Source of the DNA: Terriglobales bacterium
GTDB taxonomy: Bacteria; Acidobacteriota; Terriglobia; Terriglobales; Acidobacteriaceae
NCBI GenBank assembly: GCA_035567895.1
Contig: DATMPC010000088.1
Location: 1 to 64,000 of the forward strand
Length of the DNA: 64,000 nt
Direction: 5' to 3'
Shown here: positions 46,081-55,150 of the stretch, one piece after another
Numbering within the stretch: position 1 is the stretch's first letter
Layout of the letters: every line of letters begins with the position of its first letter
Translations under genes and position numbers: made by a program
The notes under the pieces: model-generated
The model's input: only the letters and a program-made list of their open reading frames with translations
What the model was told of the DNA's origin: nothing
Databases searched by the model: none

Positions 46081-46833
46081 ATGTATCGGACTACTTTCAG
46101 CAAGGAAATCGTCGCCGAGTTTCTACTTCCCGCTCGCTCAATTAAGCGACAGAGATTAATCATTCTCTGCGACGGAATGCCTTCTGTTCCACGGAAACAA
46201 CCGCTGGCACAGTTTCTCTCCCAGAAAGGATACTGGGTGATCTACCCACGCTGGCGTGGAGCCTGGGAGAGCGGCGGCCGCTTCCTTGAAAAGTCGCCGG
46301 CTAAGGATCTGAGCGACATCATTGACGAGCTGCCAAGTCGAATTCGCGAGGCTGCCTTTGGGACGACCTTTGCCCTTTCACCGGAGGAGATTTACATAAT
46401 CGGAGGAAGCTTCGGCGGAACTGCTGCCATCCTTTCCTCTCTCGATCCACGAGTAAGGAAGGTGATCGCGAATTGCCCTGTCGTGGATTGGAGCATTCTT
46501 CCAAAGGAACAAAAGAAAGAGACCTCGAATCCGAGTTACGTGGCATACATCCGCGAAGCCTTTGGCAACGGCTATCGGCTTTCAGAGAAGAACTGGGCAA
46601 AGCTAAGCAACGGCACCTTCTTCAATCCAGCACACCACATTCACGAACTCACAGCGTCAAAGATCTTGATGTTTCACGCGAAGGATGATCCTTACATTCC
46701 CTGGCGATCGGTCGAGCGCTTCGCCTTGCGTTCTGGAATCCAGCTGAAGCTGCTCGCGCGTGGCGGTCACTTGAGCACCGACTACATCGTCCGGAAGTAC
46801 TGGCCGCAGATCCGACGGTTTTTCGAAGCCTGA
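46081..46833 (+). CDS. Alpha/beta hydrolase, prolyl-oligopeptidase-like
   Basis: A 250-residue cytoplasmic alpha/beta hydrolase. The nucleophile elbow is GGSFGG, the Asp is in FHAKDDPYIPW, and the His is in LARGGHLSTD, completing a Ser-Asp-His triad. GYWVIYPRWRGAWESGG supplies the oxyanion-side motif. It resembles acyl-peptide hydrolase or dienelactone-type enzymes; the substrate is unknown. The next gene follows 45 bases later on the same strand, so they may be co-expressed. Confidence 0.85.
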   Translation: MYRTTFSKEIVAEFLLPARSIKRQRLIILCDGMPSVPRKQPLAQFLSQKGYWVIYPRWRGAWESGGRFLEKSPAKDLSDIIDELPSRIREAAFGTTFALSPEEIYIIGGSFGGTAAILSSLDPRVRKVIANCPVVDWSILPKEQKKETSNPSYVAYIREAFGNGYRLSEKNWAKLSNGTFFNPAHHIHELTASKILMFHAKDDPYIPWRSVERFALRSGIQLKLLARGGHLSTDYIVRKYWPQIRRFFEA

Positions 46834-46878
46834 AACTTCTCGGGGACTCAACAAGCCTTTCTTTAGAATGTCCCCTCC

Positions 46879-48903
46879 ATGAATGAAGACGACTCACGAA
46901 GTGCACTTACACGCCGCGAGATGCTTCGATTATCCGCCACGGCTGGAGCCACACTGGCATTCCCGAATTGGACCATCGCAGGCGAGAAGCAAAGGCAGAC
47001 TCCCGATCAATCCAAGGGAACAGCAAACCTTTACGCCGATCTCTTGACCACATGGTGCGATGGCATGATCGCTCGCCAGGTGACCGCTATCCACGAACCC
47101 GCACTCTATGGCGGTCTGCTCTGTCCTGCTTGCGTATTGATTCACGGACGCTGCGGCGACGCCGTTTATCCCTTCCTGCGCATGGCTCGGAGCACTGGCA
47201 ACTCGAAATACCTCGATGCGGCCGTTCGCGTGCACGAATGGACGGAGCAGCAGGTAAGCCGTCCCGATGGCAGTTGGGTGAACGACGTCAATTTGAGTTC
47301 ATGGAAGGGCATTACCGTCTTCCACACCATTGCACTGGCGGAGGCGCTGCATCACCACGGCGAGCTTCTCGATGCCGCGACGCGTCGCAAGTGGACTGAT
47401 CGCCTGGCGCGAGCCGCCAAGTTTCTCGATGGCTTCATGACCATCGAGACCGGAAACATCAACTATCCGGTCACCAGCTCCTACTGCTTTGCTCTCTGCA
47501 GTCAGGTGCTGGAAGACTCACACCTGCTCGACCGTGCGCGGCAGATGGCGCACACAAGCCTCGACTACTTCACTCCGAATGGGATCCTGTTCGGCGAGGG
47601 ACATCCGGTGAAAGCTGTGACTCGCAAAGGATGTCATCCGGTTGACCTCGGCTACAACGTCGAAGAATCGCTGCCCTCACTGACGCTTTATGCGCTCGCG
47701 ACAAACGATCAGCCGGTGCTAGACCGTGTGATCGCCGCCTTGAAAACGCACATGGAATTCATGCTGCCTGATGGCGCCTGGGACAACAGTTGGGGAAGCC
47801 GCAACTACAAGTGGACATGGTGGGGGAGCCGCACCAGCGACGGCTGCCATCCGGCGTTTGTTTTGCTGGCGCATCACGAGCCAAAGTTCGGCGAGGTTGC
47901 ATGGCGCAATCTTGAACTCATGGCAGCCTGCACCCACAATGGCCTGCTGTACGGTGGACCGCATTACTTCGTCCACGGAGACCTGCCCTGTATCCATCAC
48001 ACGTTCACGCATGCCAAGGCACTGGCGACGGTACTGGATCGCGCAGGTTCCGATTTGGCACCCGCGCAGCGGCTAACTCTTCCCCGAGACGAAGCCTATG
48101 GCCTGAAGACCTTTCCAGAGATCGGCACGCGGCTGGCTGCAATCGGCGACTGGCGAGCCACTGTCACCGAGAACGATTGGGAGTATGTAGAACACGTGCA
48201 GGCAGGAGGAGCAGGCGCCGGAGGCGGTCACGCGAGTGGAGGAGTCCTGTCGCTCCTGTATCATCGCGCGCTCGGCCCCATCCTCACGGCGAGTATGACC
48301 GAGTATCAGGCACTCGAGATCTCAAACCAGCAGGCGCATCGCGACTATCCGCACATGACGCTCACTCCGCGCATCGAGTGCGCGAGCGATCTCACATACA
48401 CAAGTCTGAGCGACTTCGACGCATCGTTGACGGGAACCAGTCGTCCAGACGAAGTTGCTTTTGATGCGCACGGACGATTGTTAACAGCTTCGCATCAGCC
48501 AATGCCGAAGAACGAGATGCACTATCAACTGTCCTACCGATTTACACCAACCAAGGTAGAGATCGTGGCCGGAGTTGATCAGGCTGGCCCGGCTCCGGTG
48601 CGGTTCATTCTTCCAGTAATCGCGCATCGCGAGGAGACGGCCCACAGCATTGATCCGAAGACAGTACGCATTGCTAAGAATAAAGGATCGCTCATCGTGC
48701 GGACTGATGCGCCGAACGGCTTCGGTGCGGTGCCCAGCGAACGAACGTTCAATCTGGTCCCAGGATTCGAGTGTTTGCCACTGGCCGTAACACTCCAGCC
48801 CGGGAGAGAGGTCCGAATCGAGTTGAGTGCGGAAGTGTTGCCGCTGACAAAAGCAGCGACGCATACCGTGGAGAACATTGTGTCAATACCATTGTCATCC
48901 TGA
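46879..48903 (+). CDS. Tat-exported alpha/alpha-toroid protein, putative polysaccharide lyase or hydrolase
   Basis: A 674-residue protein with a twin-arginine signal (TRREMLRLSATAGATLAF). The first 400 residues have the helical pattern and aromatic patches of (alpha/alpha)6-toroid enzymes (WTEQQVSRPDGSWVNDV, YNVEESLPSLTLYALATND, DGAWDNSWGSRNYKWTWWGS). The rest is beta-rich (HYQLSYRFTPTKVEIVAGVD). This two-part layout is that of heparinase/alginate-lyase-like and GH88/105-like enzymes, but I cannot assign a family or catalytic residues with confidence. Neighbouring GH31 and hydrolase genes support a role in polysaccharide breakdown. The stop lies at the edge of a repeat region. Confidence 0.75.
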   Translation: MNEDDSRSALTRREMLRLSATAGATLAFPNWTIAGEKQRQTPDQSKGTANLYADLLTTWCDGMIARQVTAIHEPALYGGLLCPACVLIHGRCGDAVYPFLRMARSTGNSKYLDAAVRVHEWTEQQVSRPDGSWVNDVNLSSWKGITVFHTIALAEALHHHGELLDAATRRKWTDRLARAAKFLDGFMTIETGNINYPVTSSYCFALCSQVLEDSHLLDRARQMAHTSLDYFTPNGILFGEGHPVKAVTRKGCHPVDLGYNVEESLPSLTLYALATNDQPVLDRVIAALKTHMEFMLPDGAWDNSWGSRNYKWTWWGSRTSDGCHPAFVLLAHHEPKFGEVAWRNLELMAACTHNGLLYGGPHYFVHGDLPCIHHTFTHAKALATVLDRAGSDLAPAQRLTLPRDEAYGLKTFPEIGTRLAAIGDWRATVTENDWEYVEHVQAGGAGAGGGHASGGVLSLLYHRALGPILTASMTEYQALEISNQQAHRDYPHMTLTPRIECASDLTYTSLSDFDASLTGTSRPDEVAFDAHGRLLTASHQPMPKNEMHYQLSYRFTPTKVEIVAGVDQAGPAPVRFILPVIAHREETAHSIDPKTVRIAKNKGSLIVRTDAPNGFGAVPSERTFNLVPGFECLPLAVTLQPGREVRIELSAEVLPLTKAATHTVENIVSIPLSS

Positions 48904-48918
48904 GGCCCTAGTTTAAGG

Positions 48919-48998
48919 CTGTCATCCTTCGTCCGCCGCGGCGGACGAAGGATCTCCCGGAATGCATCGGACTTGATTGCTGCGTCCTGGCTCTCCTA
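48919..48998. repeat. Repeat family E, copy 2
   Basis: Contains CTGTCATCC, GGACGAAGGATCTCCCG, AATGCATCGGACTT and GCTGCGTCCTGGCTCTC, matching the left half of the element at 21324. Positions 48926-48951 are a perfect 26-base palindrome (CCTTCGTCCGCCG and its complement). The right arm seen at 21449 is absent. Confidence 0.8.
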
Positions 48999-49060
48999 GG
49001 AGGATCTTGGCATTGTTTCAGCAGTCGCTTTTCGATGAACGCGCAAATCCCATTTTGATA

Positions 49061-49137
49061 CTGTCATCCCTCGCGCCGCCCGCGATTAAGTCGATCGACT
49101 CGAGAAACACGGCGGTTGCGGCGCGGGGGATCTGCTG
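49061..49137. repeat. CTGTCATCCCTCGCGCCGC inverted repeat
   Basis: CTGTCATCCCTCGCGCCGCC at the left faces GGCGGTTGCGGCGCGGGGGA at the right, with a small internal palindrome GTCGATCGAC. It looks like a variant of family E. Confidence 0.55.
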
Positions 49138-49154
49138 TTGATGGATGCGAGCCC

Positions 49155-49266
49155 GGATGCACGGAGTCACCGAAGAAAGCCAAAGCTAGCCACGAAGGAC
49201 ACGAAGGAGATCGGAACGAAGCCACAACAATCCTTCGTGTCCCTTCGTGTCCTTCGTGGTTTCATC
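49155..49266. repeat. Inverted-repeat element family C, copy 2
   Basis: CACGGAGTCACCGAAGAAAG and CCACGAAGGACACGAAGG are mirrored by CCTTCGTGTCCCTTCG and TGTCCTTCGTGGTTTCATCC. It abuts the 3' end of the VOC-protein gene. Confidence 0.85.
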
Positions 49267-49284
49267 CGCTTTTGTCGGGATTTT

Positions 49285-50076
49285 TCACCGCCCACGAGCA
49301 AATACAGCCACCGCCCCGTCCGGATCAACAACCGCCACTCCCTCGCCATCCTTCCGCACAGGCAACCCACGCTGACGCAACTCCTCACCCGCGCGCTCCA
49401 CATTCGGGACCGACAACGCAATCCGCGTCTTTGCCGGCGAACCAGCGTCAAGCTCGATTTCGTCAGCAGCAGCGCCTGGCACTCGCAGCCTGCCTGCGCT
49501 CTTAGCTCCAAGGTCCTCGAATCCAAGTTTGTCGCTGTAGAAAGAACGCTCCGCAGGCAGATCGCGGACGTTGATCGTGGCTCTCGCTAGATGCGATCCG
49601 ATTCGATGCTCCGCCCAATGCTTTCCTCGATCCTCGAAATGCAGTGAGCCAGGCATGTATTGGGTAAATTCGACGGTCTGATCTTCAGGATCACGAAAAA
49701 CCAAGAGCATGTTGCCGGCGCGGGCCTTCTTGGGCTCAGGAGCCTTGATCTCGTGTTGCACGTACTCCTTCTGCACGGCCTCAATGTCACTGGCTTCGTA
49801 GCAGACGTGCATCAGTCCAAGAGGCTGAGTGTCGTCCTTGCGTTGATACAGTTCGATAAATTGACTGTCGTTGACTTTCATGTAGGAAACCGGCGGCTTG
49901 CGGGGATCGTTGAACTCGAAGGACTGCTCAAATCCCAGTTTCTGGTAGAACTCTCGAGATTTCGCAACATCACTCACCCGAAACGCCACGTGCGCTATTC
50001 GGGCTAACGGCGGCGATGGCTTCGAAGCGGGGGAAATGAAGGACGCAATCAGCAGAAGTGACAGCAGCAACCTCAT
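49285..50076 (-). CDS. Secreted protein with two VOC (glyoxalase-fold) modules
   Basis: A 263-residue protein with a signal peptide (MRLLLSLLLIASFISPASK) and two vicinal-oxygen-chelate modules. Module 1 runs from IAHVAFRVSDVAKSREFYQKLGF to DPEDQTVEFTQY and module 2 from ATINVRDLPAERSFYSDKLGF to VVDPDGAVAVF. Paired modules form one glyoxalase-like active site, with candidate metal ligands His in IAHVAF and LMHVCYE and Glu in TVEF. Glyoxalase and dioxygenase relatives are normally cytoplasmic, so export is unusual. The ATG at 50076 has GGAG upstream; substrate is unknown. Confidence 0.85.
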   Translation of the reverse strand: MRLLLSLLLIASFISPASKPSPPLARIAHVAFRVSDVAKSREFYQKLGFEQSFEFNDPRKPPVSYMKVNDSQFIELYQRKDDTQPLGLMHVCYEASDIEAVQKEYVQHEIKAPEPKKARAGNMLLVFRDPEDQTVEFTQYMPGSLHFEDRGKHWAEHRIGSHLARATINVRDLPAERSFYSDKLGFEDLGAKSAGRLRVPGAAADEIELDAGSPAKTRIALSVPNVERAGEELRQRGLPVRKDGEGVAVVDPDGAVAVFARGR

Positions 50077-50277
50077 CACGGCAGCTCCGGTTCACGAGAT
50101 GAATGCCCAAAAATGGATTTAAGAGTACACGACTCGTCGTGAAGCAAAGCCAACGATGATCAGCGTTTCAATAGGTAACTCGGAGGACTTAGAGCCTGAG
50201 GCCCACTGATGATTCACAATCGGTTCAACTTCCTGAGTAAGCTGACGAAGTATAATAAGGCTGGAGTTTCTCCTCTG

Positions 50278-50607
50278 ATGCCTCGCCGGGCGACGCAACT
50301 TCGATTTGGGATAGTGATTCTGTCGCTCCTGGTGTTCTTTCTGGCGCTGAATGCGAAGTTGTCCGCCTATGATTACCCTCCATCTGTGAACGGACCGAGC
50401 AGTGCGAAGCTCTGGCTTAACGGACAGAAGATGGAAGCACAGACACCGAGTTCGCTGGTGCTGGCAATCTTCAGCGTGGCCTTCATCTTCTTGCGACCGC
50501 TGCGCGAGAAGTTGCGCTGGCCTCGAGCACAATTTCAAACGTCCACTCCCACGGCATTCGAATTACTTCAACTACACAGATTCTTAAGACCTCCACCAGC
50601 CATCTAG
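50278..50607 (+). CDS. Small membrane protein upstream of the efflux operon
   Basis: A 109-residue product with two hydrophobic segments (FGIVILSLLVFFLALNAKL and SSLVLAIFSVAFIFL), separated by about 35 polar residues (YDYPPSVNGPSSAKLWLNG). The frame continues upstream to 50209, but the ATG at 50278 gives a cleaner membrane protein. No strong ribosome binding site and no known family; it lies 143 bases before the RND operon. Confidence 0.45.
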   Translation: MPRRATQLRFGIVILSLLVFFLALNAKLSAYDYPPSVNGPSSAKLWLNGQKMEAQTPSSLVLAIFSVAFIFLRPLREKLRWPRAQFQTSTPTAFELLQLHRFLRPPPAI

Positions 50608-50750
50608 TCTCCTCTCCGGCCCGGCTCTGAACTCTGGAATTTCGGGCTTACTGATCATTCACCAACTCGAGTCGCAGCGCAGCATCCCGGATCATTTCAT
50701 TGATCCGGCATTTCCTGTGGCCCGAGAACTAACGATCGCGAGGAAATCTT

Positions 50751-51995
50751 GTGTTAGTCCACCGCAGGTACATGATCCCAGCTGTCGGGATCTCAATTGT
50801 CTGTGTCATTCTCGGATTTGTCGTCGCAGCCCGCGTGCGAGCGAATGCCCCATCAAACGTGGCCGGCAGTACTGTGCCGCGCGCGCCTATCACTCTGGTT
50901 CGTCGCGGAGATATCTCCAACACTCTGTCGATTGCCGGGGAGTTCCTGCCCTATCAGGAGGTCGAGCTCCATGCCAAGGTCGCAGGCTACATTCGCAAGA
51001 TCAATGTCGACATCGGCGATCGCGTCCGCACGGGCCAGGTTCTTGCGGTGCTTGAGGTACCCGAGCTTACGGCGCAGGTACAAGGCGCCGATGCCGGCGT
51101 GCGACACAGTCAGGACGAAATTCTCCGCGCACAGAACGAAGTTGCACGCGATGAAGCTGATCATGCAGCACTCCACGCCGCGGCCCTTCGTCTCAAGCAC
51201 GCTGCTGAATCGCGTCCGGGGCTGATTGCCGCTCAAGAACTCGACAACGCAGAGGCGAAGGATCGCGCCTCCGAGGCGCAAGTGGAGGGGGCGAAATCCG
51301 CGCTTTCAGCGGCACGCCAGCAATTGGATGTCTCTAAGGCGAATCATTCTCAGGTTTCCGCGATGTCGGATTATTCCCGAATCGTCGCGCCTTTCGATGG
51401 AGTGGTGACCTGGCGCTACGCTGACACTGGCGCGCTAGTGCAGGCAGGCACGTCGAGCAGCAGCGCACAACCCGTAGTAAAGATTGCGCAGGTCAACACT
51501 TTGCGCTTGAGGATTCCCGTTCCGGAATCGCTCGTGAGCAGCGTGCATTCTGGAGCATCAGCCGACATCGCAGTCCAGGCAACAGGCGAACACTTCAGCG
51601 GCAAGGTTACACGTTCAACTGGCGCTCTTGATCGGGCTACACGTACCGAGCAAGTGGAAATCGACGTTCCCAATCAGAAGCTCAAGCTCGCTCCCGGAAT
51701 GTTTGCCAATGTCGTGCTCGGAGTCCAGGAGCACTCAGACACCCTGATGATTCCAATCCAGGCCGTGAATCACGCAGGCAATCCTACGGTAATGGTAGTC
51801 GGCAATGACAATCGCGTTGAAGTGCGCGCGATTCAAACCGGCATTGAGGACGCCAACTCCGCCGAAGTCGTTTCTGGTTTGAAGCAGAGAGAGCGAGTGA
51901 TCGTCGCCAACCTTGGCTCATATCAGGCAGGAGAATTAGTCGATCCAAAGCTAAGTGCCCTTACAGCGACTGCGAGCGACGAGGGGAAGGAATAG
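50751..51995 (+). CDS. RND efflux periplasmic adaptor (membrane fusion protein)
   Basis: A 414-residue HlyD/AcrA-family adaptor linking an inner-membrane RND pump to an outer-membrane channel. An N-terminal anchor (IPAVGISIVCVILGFVVAA) is followed by a lipoyl half-motif (YQEVELHAKVAGYIRKINVD, IGDRVRTGQVLAVLEVPEL), a coiled-coil hairpin (EILRAQNEVARDEADHAALH, SEAQVEGAKSALSAARQQL), the second lipoyl half (YSRIVAPFDGVVTWRYADTG) and beta-barrel and membrane-proximal domains. The start codon is GTG or TTG in AATCTTGTGTTAG after GAGGAAA. First gene of a three-gene efflux operon. Confidence 0.92.
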   Translation: MLVHRRYMIPAVGISIVCVILGFVVAARVRANAPSNVAGSTVPRAPITLVRRGDISNTLSIAGEFLPYQEVELHAKVAGYIRKINVDIGDRVRTGQVLAVLEVPELTAQVQGADAGVRHSQDEILRAQNEVARDEADHAALHAAALRLKHAAESRPGLIAAQELDNAEAKDRASEAQVEGAKSALSAARQQLDVSKANHSQVSAMSDYSRIVAPFDGVVTWRYADTGALVQAGTSSSSAQPVVKIAQVNTLRLRIPVPESLVSSVHSGASADIAVQATGEHFSGKVTRSTGALDRATRTEQVEIDVPNQKLKLAPGMFANVVLGVQEHSDTLMIPIQAVNHAGNPTVMVVGNDNRVEVRAIQTGIEDANSAEVVSGLKQRERVIVANLGSYQAGELVDPKLSALTATASDEGKE

Positions 51996-51998
51996 CCG

Positions 51999-54900
51999 AT
52001 GTCACGCTTCGCGATCAAGTATCCATTCTTTGTGATCATGCTGTGCCTGATGATCTTCGTCGTCGGCGTGGTCACCGTTTCCAGAATGCCGGTGGACCTG
52101 TTCCCCAACATCAACATTCCCGTTGTGGTCGTGGCAACGTTCTATTCGGGAATGCCTCCTGAGCAAATTGAATCAGACATCACCGGACGATTCGAGCGCT
52201 TCTTCACGCTGGGCAGCGGCATCGATCACATGGAGTCGCGCTCTCTTCCCGGAGTCAGCCTGATCAAAATCTACTTCCAGCCGGGAACAGACGCCGATGC
52301 GGCCGTAAGCACGATTTCCAATCTGGCGATGGCCGATCTGCGACGCTTACCGCCCGGCACTCTGCCGCCAGTAATTCTGAAGTTCGATGCGTCGAGCCTT
52401 CCGGTTTGCCTGGTCACGCTTAAAGGCAGCGGATTGAGTGAGACGGAGCTTCGCGATCTCGGGCAATACAACGTGCGCAACCAGGTAGCGAACCTGCCCG
52501 GAGCCTCGGTTCCACAACCGTTCGGCGGCAAGTACAGGCAGATTCAGGTGTACGTGGATTCGGTAAAACTGCAGGCGCACCAGCTCAGCGTGATGGATGT
52601 CGTCCGCACGATCAATGATTCCAACATGATCCTTCCTGCCGGCGACGTGCGCATTGGCCCGAAGGACTTCAACATCTATACCAATAGCCAGCTGCCGAGT
52701 ACGGCTGAGATCAATCAACTCCCGCTGAAGACAGTTGGCAACGCCTCTGTGATGGTCGGCGACGTTGGCCACGCAATGGATGCCGCGCAGATACAGAACA
52801 ACATTGTCCGCGTCGATGGCCAGAAATCGGTTTATCTTCCCGTTCTGAAACAAGGCGGCGACAGCAATACGATCGCGATCGTTAGCGGAATCAAGTCGGC
52901 TCTCGGCGACCTTTTCGATGTTCCCAAGCACCTCGTCGCTAAGGTCGTCTTCGATCAGTCGGTTTATGTGAAAACTGCCATCAAGAATCTCGGAGTCGAG
53001 GGCGGCATCGGCCTCGTGCTGACTGCCCTAATGATATTGATCTTCCTGGGCAGCATGCGCGCCACTGTCGCCGTAATGCTTTCCATTCCGCTTTCGGCAC
53101 TGGCAGCTTTCCTTGCGCTCAATGCCGGCGGAAGCACCATCAACACGATGGTGTTGGGTGGCTTAGCGCTCGCATTCTCCCGATTAATCGACAACTCGGT
53201 TGTGGTGTTGGAAAACATTTTTCGTCACCTGGAGATGGGCGAATCCGCAGAAGAGGCAGCAGAGAAGGGCGGGCGGGAGATGGGGCTGCCGGTTCTGGCT
53301 GCCACGTTCACCACAGCCATCGTCTTTTTCCCGGTCATCTTCTTATACGGAGTCAGCCGGTTTCTCTTCATAGCTCTGGCACTCGCCGTCGTGCTGTCTC
53401 TCTTTGCCTCGTATGCGGTCGCGATGACGCTAGTACCACTCTTCTGCGCGAAGTTCATTCACAAGCTGGAGGCAGATGAAGAAGAGGGACATGACGTGCG
53501 ACGTTCAATGTTCGGACGATTCGTTCGTTGGTTCAATAAGCGCTATGAGCGCATGCTATCGAAGTATGACGTAAGCATTCGCCGCACCCTTCTGCGGCCG
53601 GCAGCCGCAGTGATCGGAATTCTGGGCGTATGTCTCTTCAGCTTCGCGTTTTATCCGCTGCTTGGAGTTTCCTTCTTTCCCAGAACGGATCCAGGGCAAT
53701 TTGTCATCAACATCAAGGCCCCCACTGGCACACGTCTTGAAATGACAGACAGGTATATCAAGAAAGTGGAGTCGGACATCCACGATGTCGTGTCGCCGCG
53801 CGATCTGGGAGTGGTCGTCTCGAACATCGGCGTGGTGCCCGATTACTCGGCGATGTACACCAGCAATTCCGGGCAACATACCGCGACCGTGCAGGTAAGC
53901 TTGCGCGACGGACATGAAGTCGGGAGTTACGAATACATGAACCGCGTCCGCGCCAAGCTCGCCGGCGACCTGCCGGAACTCTCGACCTACTTCCAATCCG
54001 GCGGACTAGTCGACGCCGTCATCAACCTCGGTCTTCCCGCGCCGATCGACATTCAGGTTGGCGGCAACGATCTGCAATCCGCCTACAAAACCGCCCAAGA
54101 GCTGGCAACGAAAATTCGCGGCCTCAAAGGCGTAGGCGACGTCCTCATTCCCCAGGACCTCGACTATCCCGCCCTCAAGGTGGATGTCGATCGCGAGATG
54201 GCCTCGCGCCTGGGACTCTCATCGCGCGAAGTCGTCAACAACGTAATCACCGCGCTCAATTCCAACCAGATGATCGCGCCCAGCTATTGGGTCGATCCCA
54301 AAACGGGCAATGATTACATGCTGACGGTGCAATATCCCGACGCCCAAATCCAGTCGATGAACGACCTCAAGCAGATCCCCCTGCGCTCTCCCAAAGCCGA
54401 AGACACCACGCAACTAGGCGCAGTTTCGACCATCGCAGCGTTCCTCTCGCCCACCGAGGTCGATCACTATCAACTTCGGCGCGTGATCGACGTCTATGTT
54501 GCGCCCTCAGGCGAAGATCTCGGCAGCATCGCCTCCAAGGTAGACGCAATCATTCACGCAACAAAAATCCCCGACAACGTCCGGGTCTCCGTCCGTGGAT
54601 CCGTCGAAGGCATGCGCCAGTCGTTCAAGAGCTTCGGCATCGGACTCCTCCTGGCCATCGTCCTCGTCTATCTCATCCTCATGGCCCAATTCGCTTCCTT
54701 CATCGATCCACTCATCATCCTGCTCGCAGTTCCTCCCGGCATCGCCGGCGTCATCATCTTTCTTCTGGTCACCCACACCAGCCTGAACGTCATGTCGCTG
54801 ATGGGCGTAATCATGATGACCGGCATCGTAGTCTCGAACAGCATTCTGATCGTCGACGTAGCGCGCAACCTCCGCAGCGAAGGGATGCCATTGGAGAAGG

Positions 54901-55142
54901 CGGTCTCCACCGCATGCCGCATGCGACTTAGGCCAGTGTTGATGACTTCCCTCGCGACCATCCTCGGCATGATCCCGATGGCTCTGGCGTTGGAGGCTGG
55001 AAGCGAACAGTACGCCCCATTAGCCCGCGCCATCATCGGCGGATTGACCGTCTCCGTCGTCGTCACCGTCTTCCTGGTTCCGGCTGCCTACCTGCTTATA
55101 CATCGCCGCGAAGAGCCCCAGACCGTGGGACAACAGAGTTGA
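51999..55142 (+). CDS. RND-family efflux transporter (AcrB/CusA type)
   Basis: A 1047-residue inner-membrane proton antiporter with 12 helices and two large periplasmic loops. Seen are the N-terminal helix (FFVIMLCLMIFVVGVVTV), the RND motif GMPPEQIESDIT and the helix IGLVLTALMILIFLGSM. Helix 4 (LGGLALAFSRLIDNSVVVLENI) has an unusual SRLIDNS where GLVVDDA is the classic proton-relay pattern, so the usual Asp-Asp pair is partly replaced. The C-terminal half repeats the layout (LIVDVARNLRSEGMPLE). The motif difference suggests a subclass rather than a drug pump proven to act like AcrB. It starts 3 bases after the adaptor gene. Confidence 0.94.
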   Translation: MSRFAIKYPFFVIMLCLMIFVVGVVTVSRMPVDLFPNINIPVVVVATFYSGMPPEQIESDITGRFERFFTLGSGIDHMESRSLPGVSLIKIYFQPGTDADAAVSTISNLAMADLRRLPPGTLPPVILKFDASSLPVCLVTLKGSGLSETELRDLGQYNVRNQVANLPGASVPQPFGGKYRQIQVYVDSVKLQAHQLSVMDVVRTINDSNMILPAGDVRIGPKDFNIYTNSQLPSTAEINQLPLKTVGNASVMVGDVGHAMDAAQIQNNIVRVDGQKSVYLPVLKQGGDSNTIAIVSGIKSALGDLFDVPKHLVAKVVFDQSVYVKTAIKNLGVEGGIGLVLTALMILIFLGSMRATVAVMLSIPLSALAAFLALNAGGSTINTMVLGGLALAFSRLIDNSVVVLENIFRHLEMGESAEEAAEKGGREMGLPVLAATFTTAIVFFPVIFLYGVSRFLFIALALAVVLSLFASYAVAMTLVPLFCAKFIHKLEADEEEGHDVRRSMFGRFVRWFNKRYERMLSKYDVSIRRTLLRPAAAVIGILGVCLFSFAFYPLLGVSFFPRTDPGQFVINIKAPTGTRLEMTDRYIKKVESDIHDVVSPRDLGVVVSNIGVVPDYSAMYTSNSGQHTATVQVSLRDGHEVGSYEYMNRVRAKLAGDLPELSTYFQSGGLVDAVINLGLPAPIDIQVGGNDLQSAYKTAQELATKIRGLKGVGDVLIPQDLDYPALKVDVDREMASRLGLSSREVVNNVITALNSNQMIAPSYWVDPKTGNDYMLTVQYPDAQIQSMNDLKQIPLRSPKAEDTTQLGAVSTIAAFLSPTEVDHYQLRRVIDVYVAPSGEDLGSIASKVDAIIHATKIPDNVRVSVRGSVEGMRQSFKSFGIGLLLAIVLVYLILMAQFASFIDPLIILLAVPPGIAGVIIFLLVTHTSLNVMSLMGVIMMTGIVVSNSILIVDVARNLRSEGMPLEKAVSTACRMRLRPVLMTSLATILGMIPMALALEAGSEQYAPLARAIIGGLTVSVVVTVFLVPAAYLLIHRREEPQTVGQQS

Positions 55143-55150
55143 GAAAGAAA

